DNA of 64,000 bases from Verrucomicrobiota bacterium (lineage in GTDB: Bacteria; Verrucomicrobiota; Verrucomicrobiia; Opitutales; Opitutaceae): positions 1 through 64,000 of the forward strand of contig JAEZGX010000005.1 of NCBI GenBank assembly GCA_023416735.1, written 5' to 3'. The notes below the pieces were generated by a model that was given only the letters and a program-made list of their open reading frames with translations, was not told the DNA's origin and did no database searches. Shown piece after piece: positions 15,535-23,697 of the stretch. Position 1 is the stretch's first letter. Each line of letters begins with the position of its first letter. The translations under genes and the position numbers were made by a program.

Positions 15535-16971
15535 TCAGCTCGATTTTTGGAGAATATGGTAGTTCGCCATTGAGATCCCGCTCAGCATCGCGCCGACGAT
15601 TCCCAAAAATCCCTGGTCCGTCCCGCAGAGGTAAACATTGCCCAGCGCCGTCCGCCCCTGCCGCTGTTTCACCGGCGAACCATAGATCGCGCCGCCGAAA
15701 TGCCCGGTGAACTTCACGATCGTCCGCGGCGTAAACATGTCCGTCGCTACCGTCGCCTTCGCCATCGCCGCTGCATCGCTCAACGCCGGCAAAAATCGCC
15801 GCGCACTCCGCTGCACCGCTTCGAACCACCGCGCCTTGTCCGCCCGGTAAATGTCCTCCGGCAACCCCGCCCAGCCCTCGTAATTCGCCAGACACGTCAC
15901 CCGCACCACGCCTTCCGGCAGCGTCCGTCCCGGCCCGAAATCGAAATTGTTCGGAATACAAATGACACCACTCCGCACATCCACCGGCTCCTCCGGCCGC
16001 CCATAATCGAACCGCTCCGAATCGTTGAAAAACACGATCGTATCGTCCCCCCAACCAAACTCCGCCGGCTGCCGATCCAACACCGAAATCGTTTCCACAA
16101 ACGACAACCGCCCCACCGGCGCTCCTTCTTTTCCCGCTTCCTCGCCCGCGATCAATCGCTCTGTTTCCGGCGCACCAATCGACGAAATCACTTCGTCCGC
16201 CGTCACCGTCTCCCCGCTGTCCAGCTCCAACGCGACCGCGCGTCCTTCGCGCGAAACGATCCGCCGTACGCCGCACTTCATCCGCCGCTCCCCGCCCGCC
16301 GCGCGATACTTTTCCAGCAACACGCGCAAGATAACCCGCACGCCTTCGAAGGGCCGCGCGAATCCCTCCAAAAACAGCGCTTTGAACATGATCACGAACT
16401 GCCCGAACTCCATGTCCCGCTCCTGCGCGCTGCCGTAATACATCACGGGACAAAACAGCATGTCCTCCAACAAGGGATCCGTGACGTGCCTCCGCACCAC
16501 CTCGCGCGCCGACACCGGCGCCGCATCGAGCGACACGTCGTCATAGGTCCTCACCACCTCCACCAACTTCCGAAATCCATCGATCTGCGCCGGAAACTTC
16601 GCCGCGACTTCATTCTCGAACACCGAAAAATCATTCGTGAACCGCAGCGACACCTCGCCTTGAGCCCCAAACGCCACCCGCGACTGCTTCTGCTCGCACA
16701 ACGCAAACTCGTCACGATCGATCCGCAGTTGCCGCAGCAGCTTGGTCAGCGGCGTGCCTTTCACCCCCGGCCGCACGTAGTTCGTCATCGCGTGCAACCC
16801 CACGTCGTATTTCCGGCCCGCGATGCTGTAAAAACTGTTCAGCCCTCCGATCGCATTATGCCGCTCGAAGATGCACACGCGTTTCCCGAAATGCGCCAGC
16901 CGGATCCCCGCCGCGAGCCCCGACATCCCCGCCCCAATAATCGCCACATCGTAATGTGAGGCCGTGTTCAC
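15535..16971 (-). CDS. FAD-dependent phytoene desaturase-like oxidoreductase 2
   Basis: The 478-residue protein has an N-terminal Rossmann FAD fold (VAIIGAGMSGLAAGIRLAHFG near residues 9-29, then FERHNAIGGLNSFY) and a C-terminal GNVYLCGTDQGFLGIVGAMLSG motif that closes the FAD site, as in CrtI-like and amine-oxidase families. The start is a GTG at 16971. It differs clearly from the FAD enzyme at 12972, so the pair is not a recent duplication. It is separated from the ACP gene by a 157-base space that holds a long hairpin repeat. Desaturation or isomerisation of an acyl chain is the likely reaction, inferred from context. Confidence 0.87.
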   Translation of the reverse strand: MNTASHYDVAIIGAGMSGLAAGIRLAHFGKRVCIFERHNAIGGLNSFYSIAGRKYDVGLHAMTNYVRPGVKGTPLTKLLRQLRIDRDEFALCEQKQSRVAFGAQGEVSLRFTNDFSVFENEVAAKFPAQIDGFRKLVEVVRTYDDVSLDAAPVSAREVVRRHVTDPLLEDMLFCPVMYYGSAQERDMEFGQFVIMFKALFLEGFARPFEGVRVILRVLLEKYRAAGGERRMKCGVRRIVSREGRAVALELDSGETVTADEVISSIGAPETERLIAGEEAGKEGAPVGRLSFVETISVLDRQPAEFGWGDDTIVFFNDSERFDYGRPEEPVDVRSGVICIPNNFDFGPGRTLPEGVVRVTCLANYEGWAGLPEDIYRADKARWFEAVQRSARRFLPALSDAAAMAKATVATDMFTPRTIVKFTGHFGGAIYGSPVKQRQGRTALGNVYLCGTDQGFLGIVGAMLSGISMANYHILQKSS

Positions 16972-16994
16972 GTCGCACCCACCTCAGTTTTTTG

Positions 16995-17066
16995 AACCAC
17001 GAATGGACACGAATCCACACGAATAACCGACTCGGAATTCGTGTCTCTTCGTGTCCATTCGTGGTT
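16995..17066. repeat. family A inverted repeat (long hairpin, perfect outer stem)
   Basis: The arms AACCACGAATGGACACGAA (16995-17013) and TTCGTGTCCATTCGTGGTT (17048-17066) are perfect 19-base reverse complements. Inner arms 17017-17024 and 17037-17044 add 8 more pairs. The hairpin lies between the ACP gene and the second FAD gene and would form in the cluster transcript. It is the best-preserved copy of the family in the window. Confidence 0.92.
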
Positions 17067-17128
17067 AAACCCAAAAGAAAAGGCCGGGCATTCCACCCGG
17101 CCCTCCAAATCCGTCCTTTGCGCCCGAC

Positions 17129-17392
17129 TCAATTCTTCGTCGGCAAAGCGTTGAACTTCGGCGTGAGATACTCCGCCGAGCTGTCGAGCGACGCGAGCTC
17201 CATGTAATCCTTCTCCGGCACCTCGATGCCGTAGCGTTTCCGCAGCTCCATCACGATGTCCAGAAAGTCCATCGAATCGAGCTGGAGCTGATCGCGCAGG
17301 CGAACGTCCGGCTTCACATTGCTCAAGTCCTCGTCCGGGGCGATGTCGGCGATGATGTCGAGCACCACCTTCTTGCATTCGTCTTTGGTCAT
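17129..17392 (-). CDS. acyl carrier protein
   Basis: The 87-residue acidic helical protein has the phosphopantetheine attachment serine at residue 40 within LQLDSMDFLDI, matching the DSxx signature. It is 18 bases after the KAS II gene on the same strand. It is probably the pathway's own carrier and not the housekeeping AcpP, which normally lies with fabD, fabG and fabF. The C-terminal tail is slightly extended (YLTPKFNALPTKN). Confidence 0.93.
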   Translation of the reverse strand: MTKDECKKVVLDIIADIAPDEDLSNVKPDVRLRDQLQLDSMDFLDIVMELRKRYGIEVPEKDYMELASLDSSAEYLTPKFNALPTKN

Positions 17393-17410
17393 TTGATCTG
17401 GGGCGCAGGA

Positions 17411-18649
17411 TTAGGAAACAAACCGTTTAACAATCAACGTGGAATTTATCCCAAGCATCCCGAACGAATTGTTCAGGATCGTATCCACCTTCGCAACTTT
17501 CCTCGGCTGATTCAGCACCAGCCCGGGTAACGCACACTGCGGATCGAGCTCATCGACATTGATCGTCGGATGCACCGTCAGGTCCTCGAAGGAGGGCAAA
17601 TTCCCCGCCAGCTCCAGCGCCCCCGCCGCGCCCATGCAATGCCCGATGTAACTCTTCGTGTTATTGATATGCGTGTCCGGACACCCCTCGCCAAACACCG
17701 CGCGAATCGCCTCGCATTCCTGGATATCGCCCAACGGCGTCGCCGTCGCGTGCGTATTCACAATATGGATGTCCTTCGGCTCCATCCCCGCGCGCTTCAC
17801 CGCCGCCCGCACGCACTCCGCCTGCCGCGTTGGATTCGGCAGCACGTAATCGCTCGCATCCGAGTTCACGTGATACCCCGCGATTTCCGCATAAATCTTC
17901 GCCCCGCGCGCCTGCGCATCCTCCAACCGCTCCAGCGTGTAAAGGCACCCGCCTTCGCTGATCACGATGCCGTTGCGCGCCTTGTCGAAGGGCCGCGAGG
18001 CCTTCTGCGGATCGTCATGCGTCGCCAGCGCATTCTGCGACTTGAACCCCGCAAAAATGCCAAACGTATGAATGCTTTCGCTCACGCCGCCGCAGATCGC
18101 GAAATCCACCTCGCCCAACCGCAACATCTGCGTCGCATGGATGAGCCCCAAATTCCCCGCCGCACACGCCGCGCCGATCGTATAGCTCGGGCCCGTCACA
18201 CCCAGGTTCAACGACGCCTCGCCCGCCGGGTTGTTCGCGACCGTCCGGGGGTTGTGATAATGCGACCAGAACTTCGTATCGTAATTAAACTTCGATACGT
18301 TATAAATCTCGTTCTCCGTCTCCACGTTGCCGTGCTCCGTGCAACCGATGTAGATCCCCACGCGATCCTTCGGCACCGCATCCCAATTCACCCCGCTGTC
18401 CGCCAACGCCTCGCGCGCGCAATAAATCGAGATGCTTCCCGCCCGCGTCCCGACCCGCACTTCCTTCTTCTTCTGATACTTCAACGGATCGTAATGGCAC
18501 ACGCCCGCCAACTGCGTGCCCATGTAACGGATTTCCATCCGTTCCACCCCCGCGACACCGTCCAGCAGGTTGCGGCGGAACTCAGCGAGCGAATTTCCAT
18601 TCGGCGCGGTCAGCCCGACACCTGTGATCACGATACGCGACGACTTCAT
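17411..18649 (-). CDS. fabF: beta-ketoacyl-ACP synthase II (FabF-like)
   Basis: KAS II elongates acyl-ACP with malonyl-ACP. The 412-residue protein has a complete Cys-His-His triad: Cys162 in GAACAAGNLG, His300 in NTHATATPLGD and His337 in KSYIGHCMGAAGA. It carries the C-terminal NSFGMLGINS motif. It is the first gene of the cluster, followed at 18 bases by ACP. The upstream 189 bases, shared with divergent galE, must hold its promoter. The loop around 107-140 (NVETENEIYNVSKFNYDTKF) differs from ordinary FabF, fitting a specialised chain-length or acceptor preference. That specialisation is inference. Confidence 0.92.
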   Translation of the reverse strand: MKSSRIVITGVGLTAPNGNSLAEFRRNLLDGVAGVERMEIRYMGTQLAGVCHYDPLKYQKKKEVRVGTRAGSISIYCAREALADSGVNWDAVPKDRVGIYIGCTEHGNVETENEIYNVSKFNYDTKFWSHYHNPRTVANNPAGEASLNLGVTGPSYTIGAACAAGNLGLIHATQMLRLGEVDFAICGGVSESIHTFGIFAGFKSQNALATHDDPQKASRPFDKARNGIVISEGGCLYTLERLEDAQARGAKIYAEIAGYHVNSDASDYVLPNPTRQAECVRAAVKRAGMEPKDIHIVNTHATATPLGDIQECEAIRAVFGEGCPDTHINNTKSYIGHCMGAAGALELAGNLPSFEDLTVHPTINVDELDPQCALPGLVLNQPRKVAKVDTILNNSFGMLGINSTLIVKRFVS

Positions 18650-18838
18650 TGATTCGGCAAAACGGACATCGGTAGCGCGCGCGCCGTTGAAAGCAATCCC
18701 CGGGAGAGCCCCACCTCCAATTCTGGAAAATCGCCGATGCCTTCCAGCCCCGCGACAATTCTCCCGAACGCCCCGCGCTTTCCTTTGTCATTGCAGCCCG
18801 ACACCTAACGCACATCCCTCTCGCTCTCTCTTCCCATT

Positions 18839-19834
18839 ATGAACGTCCTCGTCGTCGGAGGCGCCGGATACATCGGCAGCCATTGCGTCCGCCAACTGAT
18901 CGCCGCCGGTCACCGCCCCGTGGTCCTCGACAATCTCGTCTTCGGCCACCGCACCGCCGTTGCGCCCGACGTGACGTTCTACTCCGCCGACCTCGGCGAC
19001 GAAGCCGCGCTCGGCAAAATCCTAACCGACGAAAAAATCGACGTCGTCATGCACTTCGCCGCCTTCGCCTACGTCGGCGAATCCGTGCAGGATCCGTTGA
19101 AATATTACTTCAACAACGTCGTCGCCACGCTCCACCTCCTCCGCGTCATGCTCGCGAAGGGCGTGAAGAAATTCGTCTTCTCCTCGACCTGCGCGACGTT
19201 CGGCGTCCCGGCTAAAATGCCGATCACCGAAGATCTCCCCCAATCGCCCATCAACCCTTACGGCCAAACCAAGCTCGACATCGAAAACGCGCTGAAATCC
19301 CTCGCGCACGCCCACGGTCTCAGCTTCGCCGCCTTCCGCTACTTCAACGCCGCCGGCGCCGCCGAGGACGGCACGATCGGCGAAGATCACTCCCCCGAAA
19401 CCCATCTGATCCCGCTTGCGATCGACGCCGCTACCGGCCGCCGCCCCGCCCTTCAAGTCTTCGGCAACGACTACCCCACGCCCGACGGCACCTGCCTCCG
19501 CGACTACGTCCATGTCGACGACCTCAGCCGCGCGCACATCGCCGTGTTCGACAAACTCGCTCAACCCGGCGCCGCCCTCTTCTACAACCTCGGCACCGGC
19601 ACACCGACGTCCGTCCTCGAAGTCATTCGCGCCGTCGAAAAAGTCACCGGCCGCACCGTCCCGCATAACTTCGCCCCCCGCCGCGCCGGCGATCCGCCCG
19701 CCCTCTACGCCGACTCCTCGAAAGCGAAAAACGAACTCGGCTGGACCGTAAAATTTCCCGACATCGAGTCCATCGTCGCGACCGCGTGGAAATGGCATTC
19801 CACCCGTCCCGCCGGCTACGCCGACCGCAAGTAA
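18839..19834 (+). CDS. galE: UDP-glucose 4-epimerase
   Basis: GalE interconverts UDP-glucose and UDP-galactose with bound NAD. The 331-residue extended SDR has the cofactor motif GGAGYIGSH at 7-15, the catalytic Tyr141 and Lys145 pair in NPYGQTKLD, and SSTCATFGVP before it. Length is normal. It is transcribed away from the lipid cluster. The product could feed the exopolysaccharide locus near the window end, but nothing here links them directly. Confidence 0.95.
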   Translation: MNVLVVGGAGYIGSHCVRQLIAAGHRPVVLDNLVFGHRTAVAPDVTFYSADLGDEAALGKILTDEKIDVVMHFAAFAYVGESVQDPLKYYFNNVVATLHLLRVMLAKGVKKFVFSSTCATFGVPAKMPITEDLPQSPINPYGQTKLDIENALKSLAHAHGLSFAAFRYFNAAGAAEDGTIGEDHSPETHLIPLAIDAATGRRPALQVFGNDYPTPDGTCLRDYVHVDDLSRAHIAVFDKLAQPGAALFYNLGTGTPTSVLEVIRAVEKVTGRTVPHNFAPRRAGDPPALYADSSKAKNELGWTVKFPDIESIVATAWKWHSTRPAGYADRK

Positions 19835-19844
19835 TCACGTCGGA

Positions 19845-19866
19845 GCGAAACGCCTGAACGTTTCGC
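19845..19866 (+). terminator. possible galE terminator hairpin
   Basis: GCGAAAC (19845-19851) pairs with GTTTCGC (19860-19866) across an 8-base loop, 11 bases after the galE stop. Only a weak pyrimidine tract follows, so this is tentative. Confidence 0.35.
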
Positions 19867-19880
19867 CCTTCTCGCCAGTT

Positions 19881-19930
19881 TGGAGGCGCGGTGCCCCCAC
19901 CGCACTCATTCGTGTCCATTCGTGGATGAA
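19881..19930 (+). repeat. short GCGGTG hairpin repeat followed by a family A arm
   Basis: TGGAGGCGCGGTGCCCCCAC (19881-19900) is one copy of a short hairpin element also seen at 50142 and 52383. Directly after it, TTCGTGTCCATTCGTGG is a single family A arm. Two repeat families therefore abut in this gap. Confidence 0.6.
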
Positions 19931-20020
19931 CCAAATTCTCCACGCCCGCGCCGCACGCGTTCAAAATTCGTCACCAAATTTCGACGAAACCTATTCTGCA
20001 CGAAGGCGTCCGAAAGCCGC

Positions 20021-20200
20021 ATGGACAAGCCCTCGTCGTTCTCCCCCCAGATCTTGGACGAAGATCTTCAAATCGTGCGCGCGACCCTCGCCACGATCTC
20101 CGACGACGTCGAAAAACTATCCCCCATCGCCGCTCGCGCCGTTCACGACGCGATGGAAAAAATCGACCAGGCCCACGCCGAGTTCCTCCGCTCCCTTTGA
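20021..20200 (+). CDS. small acidic helical protein, unknown function
   Basis: The 59-residue product (MDKPSSFSPQILDEDLQIV...) is mostly helical with acidic and hydrophobic alternation, ending in AHAEFLRSL. I do not recognise it. The frame continues upstream to 19880, but that part is repeat sequence, so the ATG at 20021 is preferred. It converges on the NtrC-type regulator, whose stop is 25 bases away. It could be real on the basis of plausible composition and a clean start. Confidence 0.5.
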   Translation: MDKPSSFSPQILDEDLQIVRATLATISDDVEKLSPIAARAVHDAMEKIDQAHAEFLRSL

Positions 20201-20224
20201 CGGCTCCAGCGGAACTCCGCGCGA

Positions 20225-21724
20225 TCACGCGTCCTTCGCCCGTTTCATCAGCGCCGCTTTCGTCACGCCCAACAACTTCGCCGCCTTCGTTGCATCGCCC
20301 GCTTCCGCCGCCAGGGCGCGTTTGATCAACTCCTGCTCAATCCGCGTGAGCATCGACTCTTCCCCACCGCGCAAATTCTCGAACAGAAAATCGAGCGCGC
20401 GCTCCACCGTCAGCGATTCGTCCGCTTTCGCCACCAGTGCCACTTCACCATCCGCCGATGCGGCCTCCGGCTCCGACGGCGTTGCCGGCGCCACGGCCGA
20501 AGTCACAGCCGAAGGCGCTTCCGTTTCGACGCCGACCGCCTCCCGAATTTCCGCCGGCAGATCCTTCACCAAAATCGCATCGCCCTGCGCAATCACCGCG
20601 CTGCGATACACCACATTCTCCAGCTCGCGCACGTTGCCCGGCCAGCTGTGACGCGCCAGCGCGCTCATCGCCTCCGGCGACACTTTCGTCACGCGCGCCT
20701 TCTTCTGCTTCACCAGATTCTGCAGGCAGAAATCGACAATCTGCGGAATATCCTCGGCCCGTTGACGGAGCGCCGGCATCCGAATCCTCACTACATTCAG
20801 CCGATAATACAGGTCTTCACGAAACGTCTTCGCTTTCACCATCTCCTCGAGGTCCTTGTTCGTCGCGCCGATCACGCGCACATCGACCTTGATCGTTTCC
20901 GTCCCGCCCACGCGTTGGATATCGCCGGTCTGCAACACGCGCAAAATCTTCGTCTGCGTCGCCAGTGCCATGTCGCCGATTTCATCGAGGAAAATCGTCC
21001 CGCCGTCGCACAACTCGAATTTCCCCAACCGCTGCCCGGTCGCTCCCGTGAACGACCCTTTCTCGTGACCGAACAATTCGCTCTCGATCAGATTATCCGG
21101 AATCGCGGCGCAGTTGACCGCGATGAACGGCTTGTTCGACCGATGACTGTGTTTCCAGATCGAGCGCGCCACGAGTTCCTTCCCCGTCCCGCTTTCGCCC
21201 GTGATCATCACGGTCACGTCGCTCGCCGTCACTTGTCCGATCGTTTTGAATACATCCTGCATCACCGGCGAACTACCCACGATGCCTTCGCGATAATCGT
21301 CCGCATTGATCGTCGGCTTGTAATCGCTCACCGCCCGCAAATCCGCCCGCGTCTTCAACGCCGCCTCCGCCAGCGCCAGCACCTTCTGCGGATCGAAGGG
21401 CTTCATCATGTAATCGAAAGCCCCATACTTCATCGCCTCGATCGCCGTCTGCGCCGTCCCAAACGCCGTCATCAAGATCACCAGCTGCTTCGGATTCGCC
21501 GAGCGAATCAGTTGCAGCGCTTCGATCCCGCCCATCCCACCCATCCGCACGTCGAGCAGCACTAGATCCGGCGCGGGCCCTTTCTTCACCATGGCCACGC
21601 CTTCTTCGCCGCTCGGCGCCTCGCTGATTTGGTAGCCGTGCGACGAAAGCACGCGCGACAGCGAATAGCGGATCTCCGCATCGTCATCGATGACCAGAAT
21701 CGTGGCAGGCTTGGCGTCAGACAT
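20225..21724 (-). CDS. sigma-54-dependent response regulator, NtrC family
   Basis: This is a transcription activator controlled by phosphorylation that remodels sigma-54 polymerase. The 499-residue protein has a receiver domain with phospho-acceptor Asp58 (LLDVR), an AAA+ domain with Walker A GESGTGKE at 176-183, the sigma-54 contact loop GSFTGA at 223-228 (Ser instead of the usual Ala), Walker B FLDEIGDM and an arginine finger region. A Fis-type HTH ends the chain (AAKLLGVTKAALMKRAKDA), after an Ala/Pro/Glu linker. The ATG at 21724 is preferred over the GTG at 21733. No histidine kinase is adjacent; the nearest is at 40713. Confidence 0.95.
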   Translation of the reverse strand: MSDAKPATILVIDDDAEIRYSLSRVLSSHGYQISEAPSGEEGVAMVKKGPAPDLVLLDVRMGGMGGIEALQLIRSANPKQLVILMTAFGTAQTAIEAMKYGAFDYMMKPFDPQKVLALAEAALKTRADLRAVSDYKPTINADDYREGIVGSSPVMQDVFKTIGQVTASDVTVMITGESGTGKELVARSIWKHSHRSNKPFIAVNCAAIPDNLIESELFGHEKGSFTGATGQRLGKFELCDGGTIFLDEIGDMALATQTKILRVLQTGDIQRVGGTETIKVDVRVIGATNKDLEEMVKAKTFREDLYYRLNVVRIRMPALRQRAEDIPQIVDFCLQNLVKQKKARVTKVSPEAMSALARHSWPGNVRELENVVYRSAVIAQGDAILVKDLPAEIREAVGVETEAPSAVTSAVAPATPSEPEAASADGEVALVAKADESLTVERALDFLFENLRGGEESMLTRIEQELIKRALAAEAGDATKAAKLLGVTKAALMKRAKDA

Positions 21725-21860
21725 GCCGCCCACGATGAACGAACCGAACGTTCAAAGTAAATACCTCACCCACGGCCTGCCTCGCCTCGGAATCGCCCGC
21801 CGCGCTCCGTGCTCCATTTCCCCGCTGGCGCTTTCTCCAACATCGCATTGATTCCGACCG

Positions 21861-22616
21861 ATGCTCAGCTGGTCCCTCAACTTGTTCCGCGTTCGCGGCA
21901 TCCTCCTTTCCGTCCATGCCAGCTTTTTCCTCCTGCTCGCCTGGATTGCCCACGAGGGCTGGCAACTCGACGGCTGGACGGGGCTCATTTGGAGCACCGG
22001 CACCTTGCTCGCCTTCTTCGCCTGCGTGGTTCTCCACGAGTTCGGACACTCTTTCACCGCAATGCACTACGGCATCGGCGTGCGACGCATTCTTCTCATG
22101 CCGATCGGTGGCATGGCCGAATTCGAAGCCATCCCGCGCGAGCCGATGCGCGAATTTCTGATCACGCTCGCCGGCCCGGCCGTAAACTTCGCGATCGCCG
22201 CCGTGCTTTGGCTCACCGTCGGATTTGCCGACGAAGCCGGCTACACCCTCACCCCGCTCGGCCTCGCGCAACTGCTCCTCCACGCCAACCTCGCGATGGG
22301 CATCTTCAATCTCCTGCCCGCTTTTCCCATGGACGGCGGTCGAATCCTTCGCGCGATCCTCGCCAGTCGCATGCCTTACCTTCGCGCCACCGCGATCGCC
22401 GCCACCGTCGGCAAACTCGTCTGCGTCGCCGGCATCATCTATGGCATCTGGACCTCCTGGTGGATGCTCGCCCTTCTCTTTGGGTTCATCTTTTTCGCCG
22501 GCGAAGCTGAATACCGCGCCGTTCGCCGCCGCGAGATCGAAGACGCCCAATGGCGTGAGATGCTCGCCCGCTACTACGCTAGCCGCGCCACCGACGAATC
22601 CGCCACACTCCGGTAA
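21861..22616 (+). CDS. site-2 protease family M50 membrane metallopeptidase
   Basis: The 251-residue protein has about six membrane segments, the zinc motif HEFGH at 59-63 and the second motif NLLPAFPMDGG at 150-160, which supplies the third zinc ligand. No PDZ or CBS domain is present, so it is a minimal SpoIVFB-like or rhomboid-sized S2P. Such enzymes cut membrane-embedded regulators, for example anti-sigma factors. It is divergent from the NtrC-type gene, with 136 bases between. The substrate is unknown. Confidence 0.92.
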   Translation: MLSWSLNLFRVRGILLSVHASFFLLLAWIAHEGWQLDGWTGLIWSTGTLLAFFACVVLHEFGHSFTAMHYGIGVRRILLMPIGGMAEFEAIPREPMREFLITLAGPAVNFAIAAVLWLTVGFADEAGYTLTPLGLAQLLLHANLAMGIFNLLPAFPMDGGRILRAILASRMPYLRATAIAATVGKLVCVAGIIYGIWTSWWMLALLFGFIFFAGEAEYRAVRRREIEDAQWREMLARYYASRATDESATLR

Positions 22617-22665
22617 GCCTTGGGCCGATGCGCCCCGCGCTCGCCCCCAACTCACTCGCGCTTCC

Positions 22666-23616
22666 TCACGCCCGCGGATGCGCCTTCGCGTAAATCTCTT
22701 TCAACCGCGCCACGCTTACGTGCGTGTAAACCTGCGTCGTCGCCAGATTCGCATGCCCCAGTAACTCCTGCACCAGCCGCAGATCCGCGCCCGCATTCAA
22801 CAAATGCGTCGCAAACGAATGCCGCAGTTTGTGCGGTGTAAGCTCCATCGGCAGCTCCGCCGCGGCCAGATAGCGTTTCAACATCTTCTGCACCTGCCCG
22901 TCGTCCATCCGCTCGTGCCGCACCGTCACCAGCACCGGATCTTCCGGCGCGCGCCGGATCGCGAATTCCACGCGAAACTTCCTCACGAGCTCCGTCGCGA
23001 CGCGCCCCAGCGGACACAACCGCTCTTTCTTCCCTTTGCCCAACACCCGCGCCACGCCCGTCTGCAAATCCACCGCTCCATAATTTAACCCGATCAATTC
23101 ACTCACGCGCAGCCCCGCGCCATACAGCAACTCCATCGCCAGCCGGTCGCGACACGCCGTGAACGCATCGATCTCGCCCGCCTTCCACAACCGCTCCGGC
23201 CCGGCCAACAGCCGCACCATTTGGTCTTCCGTCAAAAACTTCGGCAGCCGCTTTTCCAGCTTGGGCAGCGGCACGCCCAAAAACGGATCCCGCCGCACCC
23301 GCCCGCGCCGCAGCCAAAACTTAAAAAACGACCGGAGGCCCGACACATGATTATGCAGCGTTCGCCGCCCATATCGCCGCTGCGCCTCGATCACGAAATC
23401 CCGCATCGTCCGCGCGTCGAGCGCATCGAATCCCCGCTCCCACCATCCCGCGTCCTTCAACCACCGATAAAAATCCTCAAACGCCTGCCGGTAGTTCCTC
23501 ACCGTGTAAGCCGAATACCGCCGCTCCAGCGCCAAAAACTCCTCAAACGGCCGCCACCACTCCTCCCTTACCCCCTCCGGCAGCCCTCCTTGAACTTCGT
23601 GTCCCTTCGTGTCCAT
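22666..23616 (-). CDS. xerC: tyrosine recombinase XerC
   Basis: XerC/XerD-type recombinases resolve chromosome dimers at dif. The 316-residue protein has a SAM-like N-terminal core-binding domain and all catalytic residues: Arg170 (GAGLRVSEL), the beta-hairpin Lys in LGKGKKER, His262 and Arg265 (HKLRHSF), His288 (LLGHAN) and nucleophile Tyr297 (QVYTH). The only ATG, at 23616, lies inside a family A repeat, so the first eight residues or so are repeat-encoded. No attachment site or mobile gene is adjacent, so a housekeeping role is more likely than an integrase role. It follows mazG on the same strand. Confidence 0.92.
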   Translation of the reverse strand: MDTKGHEVQGGLPEGVREEWWRPFEEFLALERRYSAYTVRNYRQAFEDFYRWLKDAGWWERGFDALDARTMRDFVIEAQRRYGRRTLHNHVSGLRSFFKFWLRRGRVRRDPFLGVPLPKLEKRLPKFLTEDQMVRLLAGPERLWKAGEIDAFTACRDRLAMELLYGAGLRVSELIGLNYGAVDLQTGVARVLGKGKKERLCPLGRVATELVRKFRVEFAIRRAPEDPVLVTVRHERMDDGQVQKMLKRYLAAAELPMELTPHKLRHSFATHLLNAGADLRLVQELLGHANLATTQVYTHVSVARLKEIYAKAHPRA

Positions 23617-23697
23617 TCGTGGTTCACCCGCGCTCCGTGCCCAAGCTCGAGTTCGAAGCTCAGCTGTTCTGGCTCTCCGTGCCTCCGTGGTTCATTT
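23595..23697. repeat. adjacent family A and family B repeat arms between mazG and xerC
   Basis: CTTCGTGTCCCTTCGTGTCC and ATTCGTGGTT (23595-23626) form a family A arm. CTCCGTGCCTCCGTGGTTCA (23674-23693) is a family B arm. The first covers the xerC start codon and the second encodes the last residues of MazG. Confidence 0.75.

Noticed and set aside
22666..23616. The tyrosine recombinase as a sign of a genomic island
   Set aside because: The neighbours are mazG and a site-2 protease gene, with no attachment-site pair, tRNA target or cargo genes; XerC housekeeping use fits better.
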